A stretch of DNA of 64,000 nt from Hydrangea macrophylla. Taxonomy: Eukaryota; Streptophyta; Magnoliopsida; Cornales; Hydrangeaceae. Location of the stretch: positions 33,458,218 to 33,522,217 of the forward strand of contig CM066982.1 in assembly GCA_033977485.1 (NCBI GenBank). Direction: 5' to 3'. Both the position numbers and the translations under genes were made by a program. Under the pieces are notes generated by a model. The model had not been told where the DNA came from and ran no database searches. It saw nothing but the letters and a program-made list of their open reading frames with translations. Positions 21,601-33,359 of the stretch are shown piece by piece; the stretch's first letter is position 1, and each line of letters starts with the position of its first letter.

Positions 21601-22970
21601 GAATCACATGTGATTGAAGTAAGTTTTATTACGGATACTTCAAACACTTGGTGCATTGATTCTGGTACGACTAACCATATTTATAATTCATTGTAGGGGT
21701 TCAGATCAACCAGGAGATGCAGTGATGGGGAGATCATACTTACTCTAGGTTCTAGCGCAACCATATCTGCGGTTTCCATAGGAGTGGTAGTTTTAGAATT
21801 TGAAGACAACAAGACTTTAGTTTTATCAGATGTACTTTACGCCCCTTTGATGAGACGTAATTTAATTTCCGTTTCAGATTTATCAAATAAAAATTATTCT
21901 TTTTATTTTGGAACAGAAGTTGTCATTAAAAGAAATGGTTCTTTTATATATTCTAGTGTTAAAACTAATGGCTTGTATTACTCCCAATATTTCTAAAGAT
22001 TCTTGTATGGAACTCAATAACTCAATTGTAACTGTACCATCTGAAAGAAAGGAACATGGCACTAATCCAACAAGTCTTTGGCATATGAGGCTTGGCCATA
22101 TCAATCTAAATAGGATTGCCAGACTAGTCAAAGAAGGGGTCTTAGGCGATTTGGTTCTCAAACCAATGGAAGTCTGTGAGTCTTGTTTAGAGGGTAAGAT
22201 GACCAAAAGGTCCTTTCCTGTAAAAGGCAATAGAACCAATGCATTGTTGGAATTAGTTCATACAGATGTGTGTGGACCAATAAATATTAGAGCACGGGGT
22301 GGTTATGAGTATTTCATAACATTTACTAATGACCACTCTAGGTGTGGATATGTGTACCTAATGCAGCACAAGTCTATAGCCTTTGAAAAGTTCAAAGAGT
22401 TTAGGAATGAAGTGGAGAAGTAATTGGGCACACATATCAAGGCCATTCGATCTGATCGAGGTGGTGAGTACCTCTCTAATGAGTTTATTGATCACCTCGT
22501 ACAAAATGGGATTCTGTCACAGTTGACTGCACTTGGTACACCTCAACAGAATGGTGTAGCGGAGAGAAGGAATCAGACTCTTTTAGAGATAACTAGGTCA
22601 ATGATGAGTTATTCTGAGTTGCCATTATTCCTTTGGGGTTATGTTTTGGAAACCGCTGCATACATACTAAATCTAGTACCAACCAAATCTGTTCCCAGGA
22701 CACCACGGGAGATGTGGATTGGGCGCAAGCCTTCTTTGCAACATCTCCGGATATGTGGGCATCTGACACATATGCTAAAAGGAAAGATGAGCAATTTGGA
22801 TTCTAGATCGGAAGTATGTTACTTTGTGGGATATCCAAAGGGTACTTATGGATGGTATTTTTATGATCCAAGAGAACAGAAAGTGTTTGTTAGTACAAAT
22901 GCTGTTATCTTAGAGAATGATTATGTTATAAACCATAAACCTAAGAGATAGAAGGAGAGCCCTTAGTCCT
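21601..22970 (+). pseudogene. C2 protease and integrase, broken
   Basis: The protease loop WCIDSGTTNH (about 21650-21680) keeps the copia D-S-G. A stop follows at about 21696 and a shift near 21970. The GAG-pre-integrase block SLWHMRLGHINLNRI lies at about 22075-22120 and the zinc region VCESCLEGKM at about 22173-22200. The integrase core has LVHTDVCGP (about 22255, first Asp), [14 protein letters not shown] (about 22446, second Asp) and [17 protein letters not shown] (about 22541, Glu): all three catalytic residues are intact. A TAA after EVEK (22421) interrupts the core. The tail ends at about 22950 with a stop. Confidence 0.9.
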
Positions 22971-22979
22971 ACCTGGAGT

Positions 22980-24698
22980 TAATAACGATGTCAAATCAAG
23001 AAAACACCACTTTTTCACCCATTTTTGCACCGATACCTCGTCGTAGTAGGATGATTATTAGCCAGCCTGATAGATACATGTTCTTAGGAGAAGTTTTTGA
23101 AGCAGTCTCCATCGAATCTGAATCAGATCCTACCACATACGAAGAGACAATGGCTGATGTTGATTCAGTTCATTAGGTTAAAGCTATGAAGGCTTAATTA
23201 GAATCTATGGATTCTAATCAGGTCTGGCATCTTGTAGAACTTCCAGCCAATATTAAACCCATTGGTTGTAAGTGGGTCTACAAGAGGAAAAGAGGATCTG
23301 ATGGAAAGGTTGAGACCTTTAAAGCAAGGCTTGTAGCAAAAGGTTATACTCAGAGGGAGGGCATTGACCATGAGGAAACCTTCTCGCCGGTAGCCATGCT
23401 CAAGTCCACAAGAATACTCTTATCCATTGCTGCATGCCTAGATTATGAGATCTGGTAGATGGACGTCAAGACTGCATTCTTGAATGGCAATCTTGAGGAG
23501 GACATCTATATGTAGCAACCAGAAGGGTTTATAGTTGGTCGGAAAGATAACTTGGTATGCAAATTGCAAAAGTCCATTTATGGGCTTAAGCAAGCATCCA
23601 AAAGTTGGAACATTCATTTTGACCAAGCGGTAAAGTCATTTGGTTTCATACAGAATCTGGATGAGCCTTGTGTATACAAGAAGTGTGAAGGGAAAGTGGT
23701 TGCTTTTCTTATTTTCTACGTTGATGACATTCTACTCATTGGAAATGATATAGTGGCATTGTCAACGGTTAAGGTTTAGCTAGCTAGTACTTTTGATATA
23801 AAGGATCTAGGGGAGGCGAGCTATATTCTTGGGATAAAGCTCTTTTGGGATCGTAAGCAAAAGATAATGGGATTATCTCAAGCTGGTTATATTGATAAGG
23901 TGCTAACTAGGTTTTCAATGGATAATTCAAAGAAAGGTTTATTACCTTTCAGGCATGGTTTAGCATTCTCCAAGGACCAGTGTCCTAAGACACAGGAGGA
24001 GAAGAATCTTATGGTAGGAGTTCCCTATGCCTCGGTAGTGGGAAGTCTCATATATGCGATGTTATGCACTAGACCAAATATCTGCTTTGTCGTTGGCATA
24101 GTTAGCAGGTATCAATCGAATCCAGGTCTAGAGCACTAGATAGGAGTTAAGCACATTCTTAAGTACTTGAGAAGAACTAAAGATTACATGTTTATATATG
24201 GTGGTAGTGAGTTAATTCCAGTAGGATACACTGATTCAGACTCTATGTTAGATAAAGATTCGAGGAAGTTGACATCCGGACATCTCTTTGGGAGGTGGTG
24301 CTGTTAGTTGGAGGAGCATTAAGCAGAAATGTATTGTAGACTTAACTACAAAAGCTGAGTATGTGGCTGCTTGTGAAGCCACAAATGAAGGTGTTTGGCT
24401 CAAGAAGTTCCTTATGGAGCTCGAGGTGGTACCAGCGTCGTTCTCACCTATTATGCTATTCTGCGATAATAGTGGGGCAGTGGCTCAGTCCAAGGAGCCA
24501 AGGAATCATGGAAAGGGAAAGCACGTAGAGCGGAAATATCATCTAATTCGAGATATTGCTTAACATGGAGATGTGACTGTCACAAAGATTGCCACCGCTG
24601 ACAATCTTGCGGATCCGTTTACAAAGGCCTTGCCACAGAAGGTCTTTGATCGTCATCTAGATAGTCTAGATCTTAGATGTAGTTCTGAATGGTTATGA
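22980..24698 (+). pseudogene. C2 reverse transcriptase and RNase H, broken
   Basis: RT starts around VWHLVELPANIKPIGCKWVY (about 23224-23280) and includes RLVAKGYTQREGIDHEETFS (about 23329-23385), the KSIYGLKQASKSW block (about 23570-23605) and FYVDDILLIGND (about 23715-23750) with the intact YVDD catalytic box. RNase H begins at GYTDSDSMLDKDSRKLTSGH (about 24226-24285), shifts frame there, and continues with TKAEYVAACEATNEGVWLKK (about 24350-24410), ADNLADPFTKALP (about 24600-24640) and a stop at 24696-24698. Stops lie at about 23174, 23457, 23513, 23778, 24137 and 24561. Confidence 0.92.
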
Positions 24699-24713
24699 GT
24701 GCAAGTGAGAGTT

Positions 24714-26172
24714 TGTTGGGTTTGTTTCCTCAAACCATTACTTTGTGTATGAGACATTGACATTTTAATTTATAGATATCATCTTTACATTTAATAGTGT
24801 ATGTTTATTTCATGAGATGATTGTTAATCCTTAAGTATCATAGTAAGTAATTCATGTGTGCATGAGATACATACAAGTGAGATATGAATTACTATTCTTT
24901 GATACTTAGAATTTGTCACAGTGGATGATGAGACTGGATATCTCATCAGGTCTATACTATAGCATATTAACTACCATTGGATAGAGTGACAAATCTCAAT
25001 CACTGGAGTTTAACTCTTAGTTAATATACTAGTGCTTATAGTGCATTGACGGACCTGAGCTCTCCTATTGACGCTTAACACTGTCAACAGTCGATAGGAG
25101 CTCATAACTTGTATAAGGGACGTGTTCTCAATCTTGAGACGATTATGAACACGGGCTGTGGATATGGCTGCTTTGACTTACCAATCAATGAGGTCTATAA
25201 AAGATCAACACCTAGGTATCTTGGGTATGTCATGTTCATAGGGTTGTGAACATATATTGTCAAGATAGAATCTACCCTCTGATAAAGAGTAAGCATTCCC
25301 TTGAGAATGTCACCAAGTTGATTATTGAGAACTGCAGTCTTGTTGATAATTAGTTATCAACATGTTTGGTAATCATGAGAGGTGAATGGGACTCAAGGAA
25401 TGGAAGATGTAATCATTAAGGTTGACAGTAATTGTTATCCGATTACCTGAATATGATTATGAATGCTGACGGTAGAGGGACATTAGTACACCAGACATGT
25501 CTAGTTATTGCTTCGGATATGTTCTTTTGCATTGGAGTTCAGTTATCGTTTTATAGTGGAGTAAACATTAATTGATCAGCGGGTTAGTTTGCTGATCAAA
25601 GAGTTTGGTCATGAGAATTAACAACTGGTCTAAGCCAACGATAAAGAGCCTAGGAGGTCCCACTCTTCGCTCCGCTAGGATGTTTGGAAAGTCGATCGAA
25701 GTAGTTTCGATTAATTGAAGTCAAGGCAAGTTCAATCGATCGATAGTAGTTCAATCAATCGAAGGTTCGATCGATCGAAGCCACTTCGATTGGTCGATCG
25801 AAGGTTAACGTCAGTTTTGGAAATCTATAAATAGGGCAGCTGCGTACAAGGTTGGATGATCGTCGTTTTTCCTATACGAAAGCTGCAGAGTCTATTTAGG
25901 GTTTTTCTAAGCCTTCTTATCCTCCCCATTAAATAACCTGGTAGAAGCATCCATAGGAGTCATAAGGGTAAAGACAACCTGGTGGAAGCTGCTGCACTAT
26001 CAAGAAGGTTGAAGTTTTCAGAATTGGGTTCAAGACACAAAGGTATAACTCTTGTCCCCTCTTATGCGCATCTATAGAGTTAACGAGCAGTAGATTCGGG
26101 CTACTAATAAGATTTGTAACTTGTTCTTTCCGCTGCGTGTTTAAAATAATGTTTAAACCTATTTTTCCTTCA
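24714..26172 (+). repeat. C2 3' LTR (1459 bp)
   Basis: Starts TGTTGGGTTTG after the purine-rich GCAAGTGAGAG and ends ...TTTTTCCTTCA. TATA box CTATAAATAG lies at 25825-25834, with a CGATCGA motif cluster at 25690-25803 just upstream. Confidence 0.93.
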
Positions 26173-26177
26173 CTGAC
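26173..26177. repeat. Target-site duplication CTGAC, right copy (C2 in C1)
   Basis: Identical to 17730-17734. Inside C1 this site is in the gag gene. Confidence 0.95.
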
Positions 26178-26569
26178 TAGAGTTCCTTCCAACATTTTCG
26201 CACTCGTGAACTTTTGCATGGCGATCTGCCTAGTAGGTTGGCCATGCTCCCCAAATGTTTCTTTTAGGGAGGTCATGATGGCACTTGCAAAATCATTCGA
26301 TTGGTACTGGTGTTGCAACACACCAGCTATAGAAGCTAGTATGTAGCAACGAGACATCGTATTTTATTTTTTCCACTTGTCAAACTTGCATCTGGCAGCT
26401 GTCGAAGCATTTGTCGCGGGTTCGTCAGGACATGGGGTAGTGATGACATATATGTGATCCTCTGCAGTTAAATCAATGTCAAGGTCATGTTTTCATTCAG
26501 TATAGTTGTTCCCAGTTAGTTTGTCTCTGTGAGTATGGTGGCAAGTGTACTAAATGTTGATCCAGACAT
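26178..26569 (-). pseudogene. C1 gag N-terminal part, broken
   Basis: The minus-strand frame starts MSGSTFSTLATILT at 26569, parallel to the C2 gag start. A one-base loss soon after shifts it. Then come TTPCPDEPATNAS-type sequence (about 26440-26400), CYILASIAGVLQHQYQSND (about 26350-26295) and FTSAKMLEGTLV (about 26210-26178). It continues across the C2 insertion at 17729. Confidence 0.88.
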
Positions 26570-28256
26570 TATGATTTCTAAAAAAGAAAAATAGACATTT
26601 TAATATGGATATCAAAATTTGACAGTTTGAAATAAAAGAATCCTTAAAACCCTTATTTAAAAACAAAGTCATCGAAATATCAAAACGAAAGAACAAAGCC
26701 TCCGTAGGCAGTCATCATTCGATCTTTCGATTAATCATGAATTGTTTGCTATACAACTCTTGCAAAATAGGTCATGACTCCTGAATCAATTTGATCTCTA
26801 AGTTTATGAACAATGCCTCGTATGGCATCCCTTATGCATAGCTTAGCTAGTGTGCACCATTAACTAGGATCCAATCACAACCACCTCAAGTAGTGCCTCC
26901 GTGTGGTGGTCACCCTCTATCACGTTTGATTGATCCTATATATAGAAAGTTCACATCTAGTAACTAATAAGTAGTGTACCCTCTGTATGGAATGATCACC
27001 CATGGCTAGGTAACACAGAATGCACTATTCATCTTATAGTGAACCGTTAATGGAAGATCGTGGGAGTTATAAATAATGAGTCTCTCTCCCATTAGATTTG
27101 ATAAAAAAGGATTTTGCTTTTTGAAAAAATTGTTTCTTCACATTACCAATAAAAACCCAATGTTTACTAATGTGATAAAAACGGTTTTTGAATTTTATTT
27201 TAGAATACTTGTTTTATATGATTGTTGTAACAATATAATTAAATGCCAATCACAAACCAAGCACATAACACATAAAACTAAAATGAAATAAAGACATTCA
27301 ACAATGCCTCTATCTCCCATATATGGCTCTATTTCCATAGAACCTGCTTCTTAGTTTAATTGCCTCCGACTCAATCTTCACAGACAATGGTTTGCTTCTC
27401 CATCTTCAAGGATTTCCTATTCTATTCAAAAAAATCCTATGCTTCTTGCGAAGCTTACAATTTTCTAGAAAAAGGTAAATAACAATAATTATAGAAGGGA
27501 TAGGGAAACCGGTGCGACTCTCCTATTCACAGGAATGGAGTCGCAGCGCCCTTTACATATGCCTTTTAAAACAAACCAAAAATTAAATACACCAATCACA
27601 ATACAAAACTAAAATTGTTCTTGGTGCCATGGGAGACAGCGAACTTAACTCTTTCTGCAAAAGTAAGTTGCACAAACAACCACGCACATACTACATAATA
27701 TGTGACTATTGGAACCCCTAATTGATTCGCATATTCCATAAACTCTTTATGGAAGAATTGGAACATAAAAACAGCATCTCTGGTTCTCTGTCACATTCGA
27801 TCGATTGAAGAAACTTCAACCGATCGAACGTTCGATCGATTGAACCAAGTTCAATCAATTGAACTTAAGATTTCACAGATTGATTTAAATTTTTTAGAAC
27901 GTTATAAAAAATTAAAATAAACAAATTTTCAAAACTTTTAAACTGTGAAAAACACCTGGAGAGAGAAATAGTTTTGATCGATCGACCGACCAAAACAAGT
28001 TCGATCGCTTGAACCTAGCATAGTTTCGATTGATCAAAACACTTTCAATCAATCGAACACAAGAAGTTTCAATCGATCAAAACACTTTCGATCGATAAAA
28101 AATTGCCGTGCATCCTATACAATCACAAATTTTTTTCCTGCTGCAAAATTGCTACAAAAACATATCTGTGATGATGCAGTTTCAAAAACTATCCTAAAAC
28201 CAATATGCAAATCAAAACCAGTGTTCCAAAATGCATCTATAGATCCAAATAAGTGT
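26570..28256 (-). other. C1 5' leader, non-coding
   Basis: Homologous to the C2 leader on the opposite strand, with no conserved ORF. It contains a dense palindromic motif cluster at 27795-28105, with about ten variants of TTCGATCGATCGAA, TTCAATCGATCGAA and TTCAATCAATTGAA. Confidence 0.75.
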
Positions 28257-28268
28257 GGTCTGATACTA
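28257..28268 (-). promoter_or_regulatory. C1 primer-binding site, mutated
   Basis: The minus strand reads TAGTATCAGACC where the family has TGGTATCAGAGC; two substitutions. Position follows from the LTR edge at 28271. Confidence 0.75.
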
Positions 28269-28270
28269 AT

Positions 28271-29686
28271 TGATGGATTTAGGTTTCGAAAAAACTTTAA
28301 ATCATGTATGCAACGAAAAACAAGTTCAAAACATTATTGGTATGCCCGAATCTACTACTTATCAATTCTATAGATGCGTGCAAGAAAGGGGAAACAAGAA
28401 TATTACCTTGTGGTCTTAAACCCATTTTGACTTTGAATTCTTCCTTGAGTGTGCTGCAACTTCCACTAGGTTGTCTTCACCCTTATGTCTCCTATGAATG
28501 CTCCCAGAGTGACAAGGGATGGTGGGAATCCTTATGGAGAGGATATAGAAAGTTGGGAAACCCTAAAATAGTTTCTGCAGCTTTGTGTGAATAAAAATGA
28601 TGGTCTGCCTATTCTGTACGCAACTACCCTATTTATAGATTTCCAAATCGACTTTAGACTTCAATCGATCGAAACTCTTTTGATCGATCGAACCTTCAAT
28701 CTATTGAAACTCTTTCAATTGATTGGTTCATCATCCTCATATGTCTTTTCAAACATTCTAGCAGAGCTAAGAGTGGAACCTCCTAGGTTCTTTATTGTTG
28801 GCTCAGACCAATTGTTAATTCTCATGATCAAACTCTTTGATCAACAAATTAACTAATTGATCAGTTAACGTTTACTCCACTATAAAATGATAAGTGCACT
28901 CCAACGTAAATGAACAAATCCAAAGTGATAGCTAGACTTGTAGTGTACTAATGTCCCTTTACCGTTAGGATTCATAATCATATTCAGGCAGTTGGATAAC
29001 TGTTACTGTCAACCTGAATAAAGATTACATCTTTCATTCCTTGAGTCCCATTCACCTCTCATGATTACCAAAAATGTTGATAACTACTTATCAACAGGAC
29101 TACAGTTCTTAGTAATCAACTTGGTAACATTCTCAAGGGAATGTTTACTCTTAATCAGAGGGTAGATTCTATCTTGACAATATATGTTCAGATACCCAGG
29201 TAATGATCTTGCAAGATCTCACTAATTGGTAAGTCAAAGCAGTCACATACATAGTATGTGTCCATAATTGTCTCAAGATTGAGAACACATACCTTATACA
29301 AGTTATGAGTTCCTATCGACTGTTGATAGTTTTATATGTCAATAGGAATCTCATGGGCCATCAATGCACTATAAGCACTAGCATATTAACTAAGAGTTAC
29401 ACTCTAGTGATTGAGATTCATCACTCCATCCAATGGTATTATAGTGTATGCATGATGAGATATCCAGTCTCATCATCTATTATGACAAGTTCTATGTATC
29501 AAAGAATAGTAATTTGTATCTCACTTGTATGTATCTCATACATACACGAATTACCTACTATGATACTTAAGAATTACAAACATTCATATCATAAAACATA
29601 CACAATTAAATGTATGAATGATATCCATATATAAATTGCTAAATGCCACATACATTAAGGCTAGGTTTGAGGGCACAATCCCAAAA
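28271..29686 (-). repeat. C1 5' LTR (about 1416 bp)
   Basis: Homologous to the C2 LTRs in reverse. The minus-strand start reads TTTTGGGATTGTGCCC where C2 has TGTTGGGTTTGTGCCC, so the terminal TG has decayed. TATA box CTATAAATAG lies at 28638-28629, with motif variants at about 28660-28720 upstream. Its right edge interrupts the integrase region of element D. Confidence 0.88.
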
Positions 29687-29689
29687 TAT

Positions 29690-30240
29690 ATGACCATTCA
29701 TCTAGGGGCCACATACTCCTCCATGTATTTCTTCCATCATCCTTTTGGCATTCCTTCTGAACAGGCATGTCAGGTTGTGACCAATATACCCTTTCTTCAG
29801 TTGCCTTCCCCCATAGATGATGAAGCTGTGCAGTGAACCTTTTGATTGCTCTCTTGTCTTTTTCGGTAGAATTCTGGGGATATGTTCCTTTCTCTATGAA
29901 GTCCCATACATGTTGGTACCATCGTACTTCCCTTTCTTCTTCTTCGATTATGGTGATCATGTTTAATGATGGCTCATAGCTCTGTTCAATTACCAAGGGC
30001 ATCCTCTTGACTCCCACAGGGATTTTGATCATGGATGCCAAGGTGGCCAAGGAATCAGCTAACTGGTTCTCTTCCCTGGACATGTAGAATGCTACACATT
30101 TGAATTGTTTTTTGACTCCATCGAGATGATTATGATAGGGTTTCAACGTTTCCTCTTTCACCTGCCATTCTCCTCTAGCTTGTGATACAATGAGGTTCGA
30201 GTCCTCAGAGATATCTAATTTTTGAACTTTCAATTATATT
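29690..30240 (-). pseudogene. Element D second RNase H (aRNH) and integrase start, broken
   Basis: The minus strand shows SEDSNLIVSQARGEWQVKEE (about 30215-30155), YHNHLDGVKKQFKCVAFYMSR (about 30135-30075) and REENQLADSLATLASM (about 30075-30030), which matches the archaeal-type RNase H second half found in Tat elements. Downstream, a Lys/Trp-rich linker leads to the integrase zinc finger (GVCGP-MNGHI, about 29720-29690), with a stop replacing a zinc-binding His. The sequence is cut there by C1. A shift lies near 29800. Confidence 0.8.
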
Positions 30241-30432
30241 GCCGCTTTCATCCCTAAAATACACACCTCGTACTCAAACGATGTTGTTTGTGGAGTTATA
30301 ATTGAGCTTGATCGCCAGTGGGGTATGGTCCCCATTTGGTGATACTAGAATCATTCCTACTCTATATCCTTTCATGTTGGTTGCTCTATTGAAGTACAAC
30401 TTGCACTGCACCTCTTTGACCTCTATGATATT

Positions 30433-32141
30433 CTATTCTAAACATAGGAAGTTCCTATTTTCCTCAGAATCAATAGTGTGCTCAGCGAGATGCTTGGCTA
30501 TAGTTCTCCTTTTTATCAACTTGTTCGTTATATACTTGATATCAAATTCGAATAGTAGAAGTAACCAACAAAATAGTTGATCGGTTATGGTGGGTTTTTC
30601 GAGGAGGTATTGTAGAGGATCCATGCAGGATACGAGCACAACCGGAAAGGCTAGCATATAGTGCCTTAGCCGGCGAGTGCACTAGACTTAAGCCCAGCAT
30701 GTTTTTTCAAGGGTAGAGTAGTTGAGCTTACACCCAGTCATCCTCTTCCTAAGGTAATATATGACTTTTTTGGAGTGGCTTTCTTTTCCTTCTTGGGCTA
30801 GCATGCAACCCATGTCACTTTTAGAGATAGAGAGGTAAAGAATCAAGGGCTTATGAAGGATATATGGTGAGAGGACTGTTGGGTTTTGTAGGTAGGTTTT
30901 TATTTTGTCGACAGCGGTTTGGCATTGGTCATCCCATTGGAACTTCTTTTCCCTTTTCAATAGTCAGAATAAGGGATCACATGTAGTTGTGAGCTTGGAG
31001 ATAAAACGACTGATGAATTGGATCCTCCTGAGGAACCCTCTTAGTTCTTTCTCATTCTATGGTGGTGCTATCTCTAGAATTGCCTTGATTATGGAAGGGT
31101 TTACTTCTATCCCCCTTTGTGTAATGAGGAAGCCTAGGAACTTCCCATAAGTTACTCTAAAAGTACATTTCTTTGGATTGAATCTCATCTTGTATTTGTG
31201 CAGTCTTTCGAAGAACTTTTCCAATCCTACCAAGTGTCCCTCTCGATCCCTGGATTTCACAATCATGTCATCCACGTACACCTCTACTTCTTTATGAATT
31301 ATGTCATGCAACAAAGTGGTGGCGGCTCTTTGGTAGGTTGTTCTGGCATTCTCGAGTCCGAAAGGCATCACCCTGTAGCAGTAAGTTCCCCGTGGTATGG
31401 TAAAGGTCATCTTTTCCCAATTTTCTGGTGCCATTCAGATTTGGTTATACCCTAAGAAATTGTCCATGAATGAAAATAGGTCATGACCTATAGTCTTGTC
31501 TACCAAAACATCGATGTGGAGAAGTGAGAAGTCTTCCTTCGGACTGGCCTTGTTTAGATCACAGAAACCGATGCACACGTAACTTTTCCATCCTTCTTAG
31601 GGACTAGTATGATGTTGGTGACCCATTTTGGGTACTTTATGACAATAATGAATCCTGCTTTAAATTGCTTTTTGAATTCTTCTTTGACTTTGAGTGCCCA
31701 TTCTGGTCTCATGCACCTCATATCTGCTTGACAGGTTTAGAATCGGGGAAAAGGGGAATATGATGTTGGACAATGTCAAGGTCGACCCCAAGCATGTCCT
31801 CGTAAGACCAAGCAAATACATCTTTGAATTCTTTTAGCAAGGTGGTTAGTTTTTCTTTTTCTTCTTCATTAAGCGTTAAGCTAATTTTGCATAATTTGTG
31901 GATTATCTTCACTACCTAGATTAATTAATAAAGTGTCTTCAATTATTTTACAAGCAGGTGGTTTTTTAATTAAGTGCTTAAGTTCATTTGGGAGATCCTT
32001 GGAGGGATCTGTGCATTCACCATTACTAGACACAGGGGAGTAAGCAGAATCATCCTTCATTTCATTCATAACTGGGGGAGCGATTACATTGGATAGTGGT
32101 GGGCCTACAGCGGTCGACTCTAATACAGACTCGATAATCAA
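30433..32141 (-). pseudogene. Element D reverse transcriptase and first RNase H, broken
   Basis: On the minus strand LLKEFKDVFAWSYEDMLGVD (about 31840-31780) is the conserved Tat RT entry. RT fingers follow with PVKQI (31720). The palm has YVDDMIVKSRDREGH (about 31275-31230) with intact catalytic Asps, preceded by TYCYRVMPFGLENARTTYQR (about 31390-31330). RNase H starts FQWDDQCQTAVDKIKTYL (about 30945-30890), continues with SDMGCMLAQEGKES and STLEKTCWA (30820-30690) and a FEFDIKYITNKLIKRR segment (about 30555-30510). Stops near 31716, 31435, 30960 and 30687 split it. Confidence 0.85.
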
Positions 32142-32534
32142 AAGTATAAACTCTGGGTGAATAGGGGATAGGGAGACATAAATAGATGACTCTAAAGTCT
32201 AGTTGCTCAGACCTTCCTTAATCAGTATGATTTAATCATTTTGGCTCTTGGCCCTCTTTCCTTCCCCTTTTTTTAGCAAGCTCCTCCCACATCTTCTCAA
32301 TAGCTTCAGTGTATAAATACTTCATTCAGTCTTCCTCTGGGGTCTTGATGACTTCTTTAAGATAGAATAGATCTTGGTAGGCGGGCCTCTCACAATCAAC
32401 AAAGATTTCAAGGCCAGTGTACCTCTTCCCGGTGGCTTAATGGGTCAAAGGTTCTAAAAATCCATAGTAGGGTAAATTGTCCCCTTCTTTGATGAATTAC
32501 CCATTTAGGGTCTCCTGGTATATTAGGAGACTTC

Positions 32535-33195
32535 TTACTCTCTTCTTTCATGGCTTTTGCAGCTCAATGTCTTCTTCAGTGGGCTTGTACGGTTGTACCC
32601 CAACCCAAATGTGCCTTCTTGCCCTTCAATTCGAGGGAACTCGTGGATCCCTTGATGACGGTGGTCCAATCCCATTCTATGGAAGAAGCTCATCTTACAG
32701 ATGATATTGACTACCATGGAATGGATCTCAGGGAACCTATCTTCATCACTAATCATGTGAATTTCTTCCATAAAAAATTCCTCGATCTCACATTCTTCTA
32801 GTTCTAGCATTTGGATTTCAAAGACGGGAGTGTAGCTTAGTGAGGTTTCATTTCCCTTGTTGTTTTCGAAGATAATCTTCACCTCTTCCTCGTAAACATA
32901 CTTGATCATTTGGTGCACAGTGGATGACACAGCTTTGTTGACATGTAGCCAAGGCCTCCTAATCAATAAGTTAAATGAGGCTGGTATGTCCATGACTTGG
33001 AATAGTTCGGTGCACACCAGAGACCCTAATTGGATTTGGAGAGAAATAGTCCCCATCACAGTCCTCTTTGTGTTATCCTAAGCTCTCACAGATTATATGG
33101 ATGGGATGATGTCTAGGATATCGATGCCCAAGGCGGTGACAGTTCTCAAAGTACTGACATTCAAAGCAGAACCCGTATCTACCAGACATTCAAAT
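32535..33195 (-). pseudogene. Element D protease, broken
   Basis: The aspartic protease loop LVDTGSALNV is visible at about 33190-33162, in a different frame from what follows. After a shift come a DNTKRTVMGTI-type strand (about 33080-33050), SFNLLIRRPWLHVNKAVSST (about 32980-32920, the flap and LLGRPWLH region) and VEEEVKIIFENNKG-type sequence. The enzyme would process the gag-pol polyprotein; the shift breaks it here. Confidence 0.78.
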
Positions 33196-33359
33196 CCTCA
33201 TCAGAGAAGGTAATGATAGGATCGGGAGTGAGGGTGTTAAGAAAGCCACCAAATCTTTCAGTGAAGTGTCAATGGGGACCTCAATCCTAGCTAAGGCATT
33301 TAAGGCGACTTGCCTATGCTTGTGGGAAGTTACCATGAGGTCACACATTAAGAGATGCG

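Larger units (their letters stand above)
17735..26172 (+). mobile_element. Element C2: complete plus-strand Ty1/copia element (8438 bp)
   Basis: Both LTRs (17735-19221 and 24714-26172), a PBS for initiator tRNA-Met, a long leader and a gag-pol frame in copia order (gag, protease, integrase, RT, RNase H) are present, with a 5-bp target-site duplication. The frame has many stops and at least four shifts, so it is dead. In the first 200 bp the two LTRs differ at roughly one base in ten by eye, so the insertion is old. The protein type is that usually annotated as TNT1-94-like; I leave the copia lineage open. Confidence 0.93.
15983..29686 (-). mobile_element. Element C1: minus-strand Ty1/copia element split by C2 and truncated by T
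   Basis: The right part holds the 5' LTR (29686-28271), PBS, leader and gag start (26569-26178). The left part (17729-15983) holds the gag end, protease and integrase, cut by T in the pol gene. C2 occupies 17735-26172 between them, flanked by CTGAC on both sides; removing C2 and one CTGAC restores the C1 gag frame. RNase H, most of RT and the 3' LTR are missing. C1 and C2 are the same family in opposite orientation. Confidence 0.9.
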
